Part shown: one piece after another, positions 40,016 through 48,996 of the stretch
Numbering within the stretch: position 1 is the first letter of the stretch
How the letters are laid out: each line of letters opens with the position of its first letter
Assembly (NCBI GenBank): GCA_035652535.1
Contig: DASRDP010000104.1
Location: 1 to 64,000 of the forward strand
DNA: 64,000 nt
From: Chloroflexota bacterium
GTDB lineage: Bacteria > Chloroflexota > UBA6077 > SHYK01
Reading direction: 5' to 3'
Position numbers and translations under genes: made by a program
Notes under the pieces: generated by a model
What the model was told of the DNA's origin: nothing
The model's input: only the letters and a program-made list of their open reading frames with translations
Database searches by the model: none

Positions 40016-41716
40016 ATGGTCTTGACACGGATCGGCGCCGCTCTGATCGGGATGGCAATCGTCACCACCGCATGCGCCGCGGGGGCGGCGCCCAAAGGCG
40101 CGGGGGGCGACCCGGTGCCAGCGCCTCCACACCGCAAACACATTACGGCGGCGATCCTCGGAAATCCCTACACCCTCAGTCAGGCGGTGAATACCGCGGG
40201 GACCGGGTCCATCCGCGGCGTCGGCGAGCTGGAGAAGGTCATCAACGCGGGCCTCACGAAGCTCGATGAGGATGACAACGTCGTGCCGCAGCTCGCCAAG
40301 GAGGCGCCGAGCCTCGAAAACGGCCTGTGGACCGTGTCCCCGGACGGCACGATGCAGACGACGTGGAACATCAAGCCCGACGCGACGTGGCAGGACGGGG
40401 CGCCCTTCACCGCAGCGGACATCCAGTTCACGGCGACCGTCGTGCGAGACAAGTCCGTCGCCATCGCCGGGAATCCGGCATACCGGGCGATGGACGCGGT
40501 GACGACGCCGGACGAGCGCACCGTCGTCGTCACCTGGAAGCAGCCGTTCATCTACGCGGACCAGCTCTTCAGCTACACCATCGCGCTCCCCCTTCCCGAC
40601 CATCTCCTTCGCGCGCAATACGAATCGGACAAGGCGAGCTTTCTCGACCAGCCGTACTGGACGACGGATTTCGTCGGGACCGGCGCTTTCAAGCTGCGGG
40701 AGTTCGTTCGGGATAGCCACATGATCGTCGAGGCATGGGACGGCTACGTGCTCGGTAGACCGAAGCTCGACGAGATCGAGGTGCGGTTCCTGTCAGACCC
40801 CAACGTCGTGATCTCCAATATTCTCGCCGGAGAAGTCGACGTCACGATCGGCCGCGGCATGAACCTGGAGCAGGCGCTCCAGGTGGACGAGCAATGGGAC
40901 GGCGGAAGAATGGACGCGAAGCCCAGCAACTGGATCGCCCACTACCCGCAGCTCATGACGCCCGACCCGGCCGTCATCGGCGACGTCCGCTTTCGGCGGG
41001 CACTCCTCCAGGGGATCGATCGCAAGGCGCTCTCCGACACGCTCCAGGCCGGGCGCGCGCCCGTTGCCGACACGATTCTTTACATAAACTCACCCGAGTA
41101 TCGCGACGTCCAGGGGAGCGTCGTGACGTATCCCTTCGATCCGCGCGGCGCGGCGCAGGCGATCCAGGGGCTGGGGTTCGCGCGCGGGGCCGACGGCATG
41201 TTCGCCGGTCCCGACGGGCAGGCCCTCACGATCGAGAGCCGCACCAACGCCGGTGACGATCTGAAAGAGAAGCTCGTCCAGGCCACGGCCGACTCGTGGC
41301 GCCAGATCGGTGTGGGGGTCAACACCGTCGTCACGCCGCGCCAGCTCGCCTCAGATCGCGAATATCGAGCCACGAACCCCGGGTTCGACCTCGTCCGCCA
41401 GCCCTTCGACTTGACGCGCTTCATCTCGTCCGAGATCCCCCTTCCCGACAACAACTGGAAGGGGAAGAACCGAACGCGGTACAGCAACCCGGAGCTGGAC
41501 GGCCTCGTCAGCCGGTACTACAGCACGATTCCCAAAACGGACCGCACCGCCGTCCTCGCCCAGGCGGCGCACATCTTGTCCGACCAGGTGATCGGCCTGG
41601 GTATTTTTTATGGACCGGAACCGATGCTCATCAGCAACAAGCTCGTCAACGTCTCGTCGGGCAAGGCCGCCGACGTCGATGAGACGTGGAACATCGAGAC
41701 GTGGGACCTCCGATAG
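40016..41716 (+). CDS. ABC-type solute-binding lipoprotein (SBP_bac_5)
   Basis: A 566-residue binding protein. The signal ends at VTTAC, so it should be a lipoprotein. Family parts are AAILGNPYTLSQAVNTAG near the mature start, SPDGTMQTTWNIKPDATWQDGAPFTAADI and GTGAFKLREF. It is most similar in layout to the proteins at 3993 and 41931. No permease or ATPase is nearby. A possible regulated promoter lies at 39916-39956. The ligand is unknown; the family binds peptides, nickel chelates, opines or sugars. Confidence 0.87.
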   Translation: MVLTRIGAALIGMAIVTTACAAGAAPKGAGGDPVPAPPHRKHITAAILGNPYTLSQAVNTAGTGSIRGVGELEKVINAGLTKLDEDDNVVPQLAKEAPSLENGLWTVSPDGTMQTTWNIKPDATWQDGAPFTAADIQFTATVVRDKSVAIAGNPAYRAMDAVTTPDERTVVVTWKQPFIYADQLFSYTIALPLPDHLLRAQYESDKASFLDQPYWTTDFVGTGAFKLREFVRDSHMIVEAWDGYVLGRPKLDEIEVRFLSDPNVVISNILAGEVDVTIGRGMNLEQALQVDEQWDGGRMDAKPSNWIAHYPQLMTPDPAVIGDVRFRRALLQGIDRKALSDTLQAGRAPVADTILYINSPEYRDVQGSVVTYPFDPRGAAQAIQGLGFARGADGMFAGPDGQALTIESRTNAGDDLKEKLVQATADSWRQIGVGVNTVVTPRQLASDREYRATNPGFDLVRQPFDLTRFISSEIPLPDNNWKGKNRTRYSNPELDGLVSRYYSTIPKTDRTAVLAQAAHILSDQVIGLGIFYGPEPMLISNKLVNVSSGKAADVDETWNIETWDLR

Positions 41717-41930
41717 GGCAACGGCCCCCAAATGGCGTGAGGGGTGACGCGCCAGTGCGACGGCGACAGCCGCGGCGATGAAGGGAACCAGGGCTCCGCT
41801 CGTCGCCACGCAGCGTACAATAGGACCGGCCATCCGACGATCGAGGGAACGCACAGAGGGAGTGGCGCCGGTGGGCTGGGGGGAGCGCCGCTCGTGAACG
41901 TGCGGCGCACACTGGCTGGCGAGGAGTGAG

Positions 41931-43682
41931 ATGACGCGCGGCGGGTCGCGAACATCGAGCCTCTACGCGCGAGCGGCCATCGCTCTCGTCGCCCTCATCA
42001 CCACGATCGCCGCGGGCTGCGGCCCAACGGCGGCCCGCGCGCCGAGCGGCGACCGGGGGCCCGCCCAGGACCAGCGATCCCCCAAACGCATCGCCATCGC
42101 CATGCTGGGCGAGCCGCCCGCGGTCTGGGACGACATCAAGATCGCCGGCGGGACCGTGCCCGGCATCGGCCAGTTCGAGATGCTGGTGACGGCCGGGCTG
42201 GCGGTCGCGGACGAGGCGGGCACGCTTCACCCCGAACTGGCCGAAGCGGTCCCCACGACCGAAAATGGCCTCTGGGAGCTATCGCCGGACGGGCGCATGC
42301 GCGTGACCTGGAAGATCCGCGATGGCGTTCGATGGCACGACGGCACACCGTTCACCTCGGACGATCTACTCTTCACGGCCACGGTGGGGAACGACACCGA
42401 TCTGGCCGTGCTGCGCGAGCCGGCCTACGACCTCATCGCCGACGTCTCAGCGCCCGACCCGCGCACCATCGTCGTCTCGTGGAGCCAGCCCTACATCAAC
42501 GCCGATCGCATGTTTTCCTCGGGATCCAGCGGGTTCGCCCAGCCGTTGCCGCGCCACATCCTGGAGCGACCCTTCAACGAGAACAAGGAAGGGTTCCTCC
42601 AGATTCCGTACTGGAACACGGAGTTCGTCAGCACCGGCCCGTTCAAGATTCGTGATTGGCAGACCGGCAGCTATGTGACCCTCGACGCCTTCGACCAGTA
42701 CGTCCTCGGCCGCCCGAAGCTGGACCAGATCGAGGTGAAGTTCATCGCCGACCCGAGCACCCTCGTGGCGAACGTCCTGTCCGGCGCCGTGGACCTCACG
42801 TTCTCACGCGCCGTGTCCATCGAGCAGGGGGTGCAGGTGCGCGACCAGTGGCACGATGGAAAGATCGTGCCCAACATCTCCGGCACGGGATGGACCATGA
42901 TGTATCCCCAGCTTCGCGTGCCGAATCCGGCCGCGCTGGTGGAGGCGGACTTTCGCCGTGCGTTGATTCAGAGCATCGATCGCGAGCAGCTGGCGGAGAG
43001 CCTGGCCGCCGGCCTCGGGCCGGTCGCCGACAGCATCATCCCCCCGGACGCCGCCGAGTACCCCGCCATCAAAGACAGCATCGTGCGCTGGCCGTACGAC
43101 ACGCGCCGCGCCACGCAGATGATCGAGGCCATGGGATTCGCCAAGGGGGCCGACGGCTTCTACCGCGACCCAGCGGGCCAGCAGGTGTCCATCGAGATCC
43201 GGACCACGACCAATGAGGCGAACCAGAAGTCGTCGTTCGCGGTCGCGGACTCCTTCCAGCGGGTCGGACTTCGCTCCGAGGCGGTGGTGATCCCGGTCCA
43301 ACGGCTCCAGGACAACGAGTACCGCGCGAATTATCCGGGCCTCGAGCTGGTGAACCAGCCGGACGGGGTCGATGGCCTCGACAACCTCCTCGACAGCTCC
43401 GCCGCCCCGCTTCCCGAGCGCAACTACCGCGCGCCGAACAAGAGCCGGAACCGCGGGTCCTACGTGAATCCAGACTATGACGCCATGATGGACAAGTACC
43501 TCACGACGGTGCCGATGGGCGACCGGATGAAGGCCCTCGGAGCCCTCATCCACTTCCAGACCGACCAGCAGCTCGTCATGGGCCTGTTTTACAGCGTGGA
43601 CGCCATCATGATGACCAATCGCCTCGTGGGAGTGCCGCCGGCCAGCGGCTGGAACGCCCACACGTGGGACGTGACGTCGTAG
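41931..43682 (+). CDS. ABC-type solute-binding lipoprotein (SBP_bac_5), second in tandem
   Basis: A 583-residue binding protein with signal and lipobox TIAAGC near residue 30. It shares AMLGEPPAVWDDIKIAGGTVPG, MRVTWKIRDGVRWHDGTPFTSDDL, GPFKIRDW and the YVLGRPKLDQIEVKFI segment with its neighbour at 40016, so the pair arose by duplication. GAGGAGTGAG precedes the ATG. The 214-base gap between the two genes could hold a separate promoter. No transport partners are encoded here. Confidence 0.87.
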   Translation: MTRGGSRTSSLYARAAIALVALITTIAAGCGPTAARAPSGDRGPAQDQRSPKRIAIAMLGEPPAVWDDIKIAGGTVPGIGQFEMLVTAGLAVADEAGTLHPELAEAVPTTENGLWELSPDGRMRVTWKIRDGVRWHDGTPFTSDDLLFTATVGNDTDLAVLREPAYDLIADVSAPDPRTIVVSWSQPYINADRMFSSGSSGFAQPLPRHILERPFNENKEGFLQIPYWNTEFVSTGPFKIRDWQTGSYVTLDAFDQYVLGRPKLDQIEVKFIADPSTLVANVLSGAVDLTFSRAVSIEQGVQVRDQWHDGKIVPNISGTGWTMMYPQLRVPNPAALVEADFRRALIQSIDREQLAESLAAGLGPVADSIIPPDAAEYPAIKDSIVRWPYDTRRATQMIEAMGFAKGADGFYRDPAGQQVSIEIRTTTNEANQKSSFAVADSFQRVGLRSEAVVIPVQRLQDNEYRANYPGLELVNQPDGVDGLDNLLDSSAAPLPERNYRAPNKSRNRGSYVNPDYDAMMDKYLTTVPMGDRMKALGALIHFQTDQQLVMGLFYSVDAIMMTNRLVGVPPASGWNAHTWDVTS

Positions 43683-44021
43683 AGCGTCGCTCCCGGCGCG
43701 AATCGCCCAGGGAAGCTCGCCCAGCGCCTTCCAGCCGCCCCGATGTGACGGTCGCCGCGGGATTCGGCTTCGCGAACCTCGCGAGCGCTCATCTCCCGCT
43801 GTCGACGGCCACGCCCACGTTCTTCGACCCCGTTGAGGTTCATCGCGACGACGGTGACGCCGAATCCCGCGGTCGCGGGGAGCATCGACCCGAACGCTGA
43901 TGGACTACGCCCCGACTGACACTTCGCCAACAAAGACCTGCAGCGCCTCGTCGGCCGCATGTGGGCCCGCTATACCGAACGTCTCCCCGTGGACTGCGAG
44001 CGCCGACTTCACACGCGAATG
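43683..44021. other. Gene-free interval before the ssrA terminator
   Basis: No frame here has both a plausible Shine-Dalgarno and recognisable protein character. I see no RNA gene in it. The leftward ssrA terminator begins at its right edge. Confidence 0.5.
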
Positions 44022-44057
44022 ATAGAAAGATGCCGCTATCCATCGACAGATAGCGGC
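44022..44057 (-). terminator. Intrinsic terminator of ssrA
   Basis: Read on the minus strand, GCCGCTATC and GATAGCGGC form a perfect 9-bp stem with an 8-base loop directly after the tmRNA CCA end. It is followed by ATCTTTCTATC. Confidence 0.8.
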
Positions 44058-44059
44058 GG

Positions 44060-44414
44060 TGGTGGAGACGGGGGGGAATCGAACCCCCCGTCCAGAGCGA
44101 GTCGATCGGCGATGTACTCCAGGCGTAGTCGACGCTTTAACTCCTCGCTCTAGGCCCCCCGTCGACCGGGTTCCATCGAGCCAGTCGGCCTTGGCTTACT
44201 CGCGCCCCACGCCGACGGCGGGTCGCGCAGCACTTCGACTTATCGGCGCCCTATTTCGGCCCGCCGAAGTGAGGCCGAAGAGGACGGTCGCTGCTTACGC
44301 AGCGGCAGCGTATGCGTAGTCGCCAGTTACTGGCTTGCCCCCTGTTTTTCGAGTCGAGAGCGAACTCGGCCTGCAATCGCCTAATCTCCTCCCCTGTCGA
44401 GACCGAGCGTCCCC
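44060..44414 (-). ncRNA. ssrA: Transfer-messenger RNA (tmRNA)
   Basis: A 355-base tmRNA, which frees stalled ribosomes and tags the nascent protein. The 5' end GGGGACG pairs with the 3' CGTCTCC, followed by an encoded ACCA. The T arm GGGGGGTTCGATTCCCCCC is typical, and GGTCTCGACAGGGG matches the tRNA-like 5' part. The tag frame at 44324-44295 reads GDYAYAAAA and stops with TAA; the resume codon is my inference. smpB, the protein partner, is upstream in the same direction, and a terminator follows at 44057. Confidence 0.92.
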
Positions 44415-44482
44415 ATGTGTACGATGCGCCCGACGCCTTTCGGCATCCGCGCCTGCATGAGTTTACCATAACCGACGGAGCA

Positions 44483-44648
44483 CACCCCGGCCCGCGGTTC
44501 ACGGCGGCGACACCCGCTCTCGCCCGTCGCAGCCGCGCGATTCACCCCGGCCCGCCGTTCACGGCGGCGACACCCGCTCTCGCCCGTCGCTGCCGCGCGA
44601 TTCACCCCGGCCCGCCGTTCACGGACACCCACGCCCTCGTCCGTCGCT
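44483..44648. repeat. 60-bp tandem repeat between ssrA and smpB
   Basis: Two full 60-bp copies (44483-44542 and 44543-44602) and a partial third (to 44648) differ by few bases. Each holds a near-palindrome around CCGTTCACGG. Copy 2 has a 20-base core that recurs exactly, in the other orientation, at 55509-55528. The repeat touches the end of smpB. Period 60 keeps one frame open on the minus strand, but I see no start signal for a protein. Confidence 0.85.
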
Positions 44649-45129
44649 AGCGGGCCGACCAGAGGTCGCGTTTGACGGCGCGCTCGATCTCGCGCCGCGC
44701 GTCCCGCTCCGCGATGGCGGCCCGCTTGTCGTAGCTACGCTTGCCGCGCGCCACGCCCAGCTCGACCTTCACGTGGCCGCGGCGGTCGTACACGCGCAAC
44801 GGCACGAGCGTCACGCCCGTCTCCGACGCGCGGCCGGCGAGGTGCGCGATCTCGCGCGTGTGGGCCAGCAGCTTGCGCGGCCGGATCGGGTCGTGGTTGT
44901 ATCGGTTGCCCGCCTCGTATGGCGAGATGTGGGCGTTGAGCAGCCACAGCTCGCCGCGCTCGACCCGCGCGTAGGCCTCGCGCAGGTTCACCTTGCCCGC
45001 GCGCACGGACTTGATCTCGGTCCCCGTCAGGGCGATTCCCACCTCCAGCGTCTCCAGGATGTGGTACTCGTGATACGCGCGCCGATTCGTCGCGTACACG
45101 CGCTCGCGAGCGGGCGCTTCCTGCGGCAT
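44647..45129 (-). CDS. smpB: tmRNA-binding protein SmpB
   Basis: A 160-residue SmpB that carries tmRNA into stalled ribosomes. Signature parts are RRAYHEYHILETLEVGIAL, GTEIKSVRAGKVNLREAYA, NAHISPYEAGNRYNHDP, RPRKLLAHTREI and the basic C-terminal tail GKRSYDKRAAIAERDARRE. The ATG shares one base with the stop of the S41 protease gene (TAATG), so the two are translated together. ssrA follows in the same direction after the tandem repeat. Confidence 0.95.
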   Translation of the reverse strand: MPQEAPARERVYATNRRAYHEYHILETLEVGIALTGTEIKSVRAGKVNLREAYARVERGELWLLNAHISPYEAGNRYNHDPIRPRKLLAHTREIAHLAGRASETGVTLVPLRVYDRRGHVKVELGVARGKRSYDKRAAIAERDARREIERAVKRDLWSAR

Positions 45130-46529
45130 TATCCGAGGACCGGTGCGCCGAGCGCCGCCTCTTCCCGGGCATCGAGGATGCTCGCCTCCGCGTCATCGCG
45201 GAGCGATAGCCAGTCGCGCACCGACTGGCCCGGCGTCACCTGCATGGGAACGACAGCGCGCTGGCCCCCCAGCGGCGCGGCGGCGCTCGCGGGCTGCTGA
45301 CGCACGAAGTCGACGGCCTGCTGCAGCGCGGCGTCCGCTCCGGCCGCCGCCACCACGGGGATCTGCGGCGTGAGGCCGACGCCCTGAATGGGGCTCCCGT
45401 CGGGCGTGAGCCACCGCGCGACGGTGAGCCTTAGGGCGCCGCCGTCGCTCAACGTGTGGACAATCTGGACCGTTCCCTTGCCGTATGTCTGCTCGCCGAC
45501 CAGCGTGGCGCGACCATGGTCCCGGAGCGCGCCGGCCACGATCTCCGCCGCGCTCGCCGTTCCAGAGTCCACCATGACCGCCATCGGACCTGAGAGGGCG
45601 CGCGGCCGCCCGCGCGTCCGGATCGCCTCGCGCTCGGCTCCGCGCCGCTCCTCGTACAGGACGACGCCCTCGTCGATGAACTGGCTCGTCACGGCCACGG
45701 CGCCGTCGAGATAACCGCCCGGGTTGCCGCGCAGGTCCAGCACCCACCCGCGCGGGGAGCGCTGCGCGAGCTGGTCGAGCACTTCGCGCAGGTCCGACCC
45801 AACGCGCAGGGCGAAGCTGCTGATCCGAATGTAGGCGACGCCGTCCGGGCGCAGCTCCCCCCGCACCGATGGGACGCGGATCTCCTCGCGCGCGACCTTG
45901 ACGTCGAAGGGCGCCGCGCCCCCCCGAACGATGGTAAGGGTCACGGTTGAGCCGCGCGGGCCGCGAATCATCTGAATCGCGTCGAGGAGGCTGATGCCGT
46001 GCACGTCGCTCCCATCGACGCGAGTGATGACGTCGCCCGCCCTCAGCCCTGCGCGCTGGCCGGGCGAGCCGTCCAGCGGCGACACAACGTGCAGATCGTC
46101 GCCTTCCATCTCCACCTGGACGCCGATCCCGTCGAAGGCCCCGCGCAGGTCCGCGTCGGTGATCTCGCGGTGCGTGGGGTCGAGGTAGAGCGTGTGCTGA
46201 TCGTCGAGCGCGGTGAGCATGCCGCGAATCGCGCCGCGCGAGAGCTTGTGGGGTTCGACGGCCGACTCGTCATAAAAATCGCGGTCGACGTAGCCCCACG
46301 CCTCCCAGAAGGGGCGGAAGATGGCGTCCAGCTCCGGCGAGGGGGCTGGAACGGGCGCCGGCTCGGGCACGGCGCGGGCGAGGCCCACGCGCCGAAGGAC
46401 CGGCTCGATCGCGGTGTGCGACCGGCCGATGGCATCCGCGTGCCCGAGCGCGTAGCCCAGGCCGAAGGGCCCGATGGCGAGCACGAGGAGCATGACGAGC
46501 AGCGACGTGACCTGACGCGCTCGGCGCAC
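45129..46529 (-). CDS. S41 family C-terminal processing peptidase
   Basis: A 466-residue CtpA-like protease. The N-terminus is basic and then hydrophobic (residues about 8-30), an anchor or signal. A PDZ domain covers about residues 135-215 (GIGVQVEMEGDDLHVVSPLDGSPGQRAGLRAGD). The catalytic Ser is in VMVDSGTASAAEIVAGALRDH and the Lys in GEQTYGKGTVQ. GTG 46529 is chosen because GGAGG lies 8 bases before it. Such proteases trim or degrade envelope proteins. Coupling to smpB hints at a link to quality control, which I infer from position only. Confidence 0.9.
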   Translation of the reverse strand: MRRARQVTSLLVMLLVLAIGPFGLGYALGHADAIGRSHTAIEPVLRRVGLARAVPEPAPVPAPSPELDAIFRPFWEAWGYVDRDFYDESAVEPHKLSRGAIRGMLTALDDQHTLYLDPTHREITDADLRGAFDGIGVQVEMEGDDLHVVSPLDGSPGQRAGLRAGDVITRVDGSDVHGISLLDAIQMIRGPRGSTVTLTIVRGGAAPFDVKVAREEIRVPSVRGELRPDGVAYIRISSFALRVGSDLREVLDQLAQRSPRGWVLDLRGNPGGYLDGAVAVTSQFIDEGVVLYEERRGAEREAIRTRGRPRALSGPMAVMVDSGTASAAEIVAGALRDHGRATLVGEQTYGKGTVQIVHTLSDGGALRLTVARWLTPDGSPIQGVGLTPQIPVVAAAGADAALQQAVDFVRQQPASAAAPLGGQRAVVPMQVTPGQSVRDWLSLRDDAEASILDAREEAALGAPVLG

Positions 46530-47060
46530 TGGCGCAGCCTCCGATGGATCCGCGCCTCGGGGATCTCCGTCCTGACGCCCCGAGGGTGTGACGAGATCAC
46601 GCGTTGTCGAAAACGTGTGGCTCGGCGGACGTGGGTGATTGGAACAATTGTACCATCGGCTCGTTCGGCCCCTATCGCGCCTCACCGGTGGCGCTGGCTT
46701 CCAGACAGGCGAACGGATCCCTTCGTCGCCCCAGCGGGGAGCAATTGGAGCCGCCTCCCATGGTCGTTCGACGGCTGCGCCAACGCTTCACCACCGCAGC
46801 CACCTCCACCAATCCGGATTCGGAGCCTTCGTTCTGAGCGGGACGACGGATCGGCCATGATATCCGTCGCCGGCGCGGGAGCCGACGCCGGCGGTCGCGG
46901 CGGCTCCGAACGGCGAGGCTGGGCGAGGAGCGATTGGGCAGCCCGCTCGCCTTGTTCGCCCAGCGAGTCCCGCGACCGGTCATGCCGGGCGAGCGCGATG
47001 GACCGCCGCGCGCGATGCTCATCCGGGACGTCGGCGGCCGCGTAGCACAATGGCCCCGGT
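46530..47060. other. 531-base interval without a supported gene
   Basis: No frame shows a convincing start and protein character. A TACAAT box on the minus strand (46652-46647) is a candidate -10 for the S41 protease gene, giving a leader of about 110 bases. The right edge is the end of the recombinase gene. The stretch CGTAGCACAATGG at about 47040 only loosely recalls a tRNA D arm. Confidence 0.45.
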
Positions 47061-48113
47061 TCAGCGCTGGTCGCGCCGGCGCACGTGGCGCTCGGCCATC
47101 TCCTCCGCGCTCAGGCTGTACCGGTCGAAGGCGTCGCGCAGGTGCTGGACCTCGTAGTGGGCGTAGATCTTTTTCGTGGTCTCCGGACTCGCGTGGCCCA
47201 GGATGTCTTGCACCTCGGAGAGCTTGGCGCCCTGGTTCAGCAGCACCGTCGCCTTGGCGTGGCGGAAGTCGTGGGTCGTGGCCGGCACGTCCGCCAGGAG
47301 GCTGATCTTCTTCACCGTCTTCCATATAGAGAGGGGCGACAGCCGATAGTTGGCGCCACGACCCCTCACCCTGCCGCGGGCACGGTCGTGGCGGATGAAG
47401 GCCGGCGCATAGGAGTCGTTCCGCGCGTTGAAGTAGGCGCGCAGCGCCTCCAGCGCCTCCTCGGAGAAGAAGACGACGCGCTCGCGGTCGCCCTTGCCCC
47501 GAATGATCGCCTGGCTGTTCCATCCATCATCGAGGTCGGCGCGATCGAGCCGCGACGCCTCCTCCCGCCGCATGCCGGTCGAGAAGAGCGTCAGGATGAT
47601 GGCGCGATCGCGGAGAACTTCCAGGTAGGCCGCGGGAAAGCGCGTCGGGTCGGGGAGGGGAACAGACTTGACATAAAGCACCACGTTCGCCAGGCGGCTG
47701 TCCACGCGCGGGGAGCGGTACGAAGCCCGCCCCATCCCCGCCCGCGCCTGCTCCTGGATCGCCTCGAAGCTCGTCTCGCCGTTCAGCATGTGTCGGCGGG
47801 AGAGGAACCGAAAGAACGCGCGCACCCCGGCGACGTACGTGGTGATCGTCGCGCGATCGTCCCGGCCGTAGGACCGGATCAGCCAGCGCTGGAATGCCTC
47901 GAGCGCCTCCTCGCCGATCTCCGACGTGGCGAGCAGCTCCGGCTTGGCCTTTCGCTCGCGCAGGTGCTCGTTCCAGCGCCGGAGGGCGCTGGCGTACGTC
48001 GCCACGGTGCGGGGCGATTTGCCCACGAGCGAGTCGAGGAAGAGCTGCTGCGCCGCCAGGACCGACGGGTCAGCGGTGGACGTTGACGGCGCGCCGGCGC
48101 TTGCGGACGACAT
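47061..48113 (-). CDS. Tyrosine recombinase (XerC/XerD-type integrase)
   Basis: A 350-residue site-specific recombinase. The SAM-like core-binding domain covers about residues 18-115. The catalytic domain has the first Arg in LFSTGMRREEASRL, the beta-hairpin Lys in IIRGKGDRERVV, HxxR in TTHDFRHAKATVLL, the His in DILGHASPETTKKIY and the Tyr in that last segment. It is about 50 residues longer than XerC/D, partly from an insert near FNARNDSYAPAFIRHDRARG. ATG 48113 has no clear Shine-Dalgarno. It may be a chromosomal Xer or a relic of an integrated element; no att sites were found. Confidence 0.85.
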   Translation of the reverse strand: MSSASAGAPSTSTADPSVLAAQQLFLDSLVGKSPRTVATYASALRRWNEHLRERKAKPELLATSEIGEEALEAFQRWLIRSYGRDDRATITTYVAGVRAFFRFLSRRHMLNGETSFEAIQEQARAGMGRASYRSPRVDSRLANVVLYVKSVPLPDPTRFPAAYLEVLRDRAIILTLFSTGMRREEASRLDRADLDDGWNSQAIIRGKGDRERVVFFSEEALEALRAYFNARNDSYAPAFIRHDRARGRVRGRGANYRLSPLSIWKTVKKISLLADVPATTHDFRHAKATVLLNQGAKLSEVQDILGHASPETTKKIYAHYEVQHLRDAFDRYSLSAEEMAERHVRRRDQR

Positions 48114-48208
48114 CGTGGCAGCAATGGTAGCAGGCCAGTGGCGCGACCGCGTCCGGCCGCGCTCCATGTGTCGCAGGTGTGATAGCGCAACCCCCGGCCG
48201 CCCCTCGG

Positions 48209-48730
48209 CTACGACGCAAATGCCAGGTCCACGGCCCTGCGGAAGGACGCAGCGTCGAGCGCGGGATACCGGTACAGCTCGGGCTCGATGCGGGTGAAAT
48301 ACGCGCGAGCCGCGGCGGGATCCACCAGGCCCCGAGCGACCATCTCCCGAACGTCCGCGACGTCTTGGACGTGGCCGCGCTCCACCTTCGCCAGGGCCTG
48401 CGCGTACAGATCGAAGTGATAGAACGTGACTCGCCCCTCGCGGGAGATGAACGCGCCACGCTCTTCCCAACCCGCAGGAACAGGGATGAAATCCACCGGA
48501 GCGGCCAGCTCGACGTTGATCTCCAGCGCCTCTTTCAACCGAGCAATCGCTCGCAACAAACGATCGCTATCCGGAACAATCGCCAGGTCCACGTCGATGG
48601 TGGACTCGCGCCATCCCAGCAGCACCGCCGTCGCGCCCCCGGCGAGATACACCCGCGTATCAACCGCCGCTTCCACCCCGAGCGCCCGCATCAAGCGCTC
48701 GATCCGATCCCGGTCCGCTAACCCACGCAC
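48209..48730 (-). CDS. Nucleotidyltransferase-fold protein (DUF6036/MNT-like)
   Basis: A 173-residue protein. The nucleotidyltransferase core is seen in VYLAGGATAVLLGWRESTIDVDLAI, that is GG, then D-V-D for metal binding, with a possible third Asp in APVDFIPV. A helical C-terminal half follows (HVQDVADVREMVARGLVDP). Proteins of this type occur as toxin or antitoxin partners that modify tRNA or the partner. GTG 48730 lies inside the end of the preceding gene with a 13-base overlap, so the two are coupled. It sits next to a tyrosine recombinase gene. Confidence 0.7.
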   Translation of the reverse strand: MRGLADRDRIERLMRALGVEAAVDTRVYLAGGATAVLLGWRESTIDVDLAIVPDSDRLLRAIARLKEALEINVELAAPVDFIPVPAGWEERGAFISREGRVTFYHFDLYAQALAKVERGHVQDVADVREMVARGLVDPAAARAYFTRIEPELYRYPALDAASFRRAVDLAFAS

Positions 48731-48984
48731 GCCGCCGCTCGCTCGAAGCTCACCAGCCGCCGGATCAGCGCGTTGTATCGCGAATGCGCCGAGTCCGCAC
48801 CCGTCACGCTCAGCAGCGCGTAGAGCCGCTTCTCCGGATCCGGCAGCGGATTGGGCACCGCGATGCCGAGCTGCGCCAACCGCGGCGCCCCGATGGACGC
48901 GAGCAACGCCGGAATCGACTCGACGCCGGCCTCCAGGTCGCGGATCCCGGTCTCGACGAGGTCGCCGCCGGGCAATGCGTTCAT
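48718..48984 (-). CDS. Small partner of the nucleotidyltransferase, leaderless
   Basis: An 88-residue helical protein, starting NALPGGDLVETGIRDLEAG and ending RYNALIRRLVSFERAAACVG. I recognise no domain. The size, the position as first gene and the 13-base overlap with a nucleotidyltransferase gene fit the regulatory partner of a two-gene toxin-antitoxin unit. ATG 48984 stands exactly 6 bases after TATACT (48996-48991) with no Shine-Dalgarno, the same arrangement as the XRE gene at 29564. A longer frame upstream exists but lacks a start signal. Confidence 0.6.
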   Translation of the reverse strand: MNALPGGDLVETGIRDLEAGVESIPALLASIGAPRLAQLGIAVPNPLPDPEKRLYALLSVTGADSAHSRYNALIRRLVSFERAAACVG

Positions 48985-48996
48985 GGCGGCAGTATA
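48985..48996 (-). promoter_or_regulatory. Leaderless -10 box of the nucleotidyltransferase pair
   Basis: TATACT at 48996-48991 is followed by GCCGCC and then the ATG at 48984. There is no space for a ribosome binding site. Confidence 0.5.

Noticed and set aside
43589-43960. A 123-codon minus-strand frame downstream of the second tandem binding-protein gene
   Set aside because: It overlaps the 3' end of that gene in antisense, has no RBS and shows Arg-rich shadow composition.
44381-44632. An 83-codon minus-strand frame with a 20-residue repeat
   Set aside because: It is produced by the 60-bp tandem repeat, overlaps the tmRNA 5' end and has no translation signal.
47030-47060. CGTAGCACAATGG next to the recombinase gene as a tRNA half or att site
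   Set aside because: No acceptor, anticodon or T arm can be built around it and no second copy was found.
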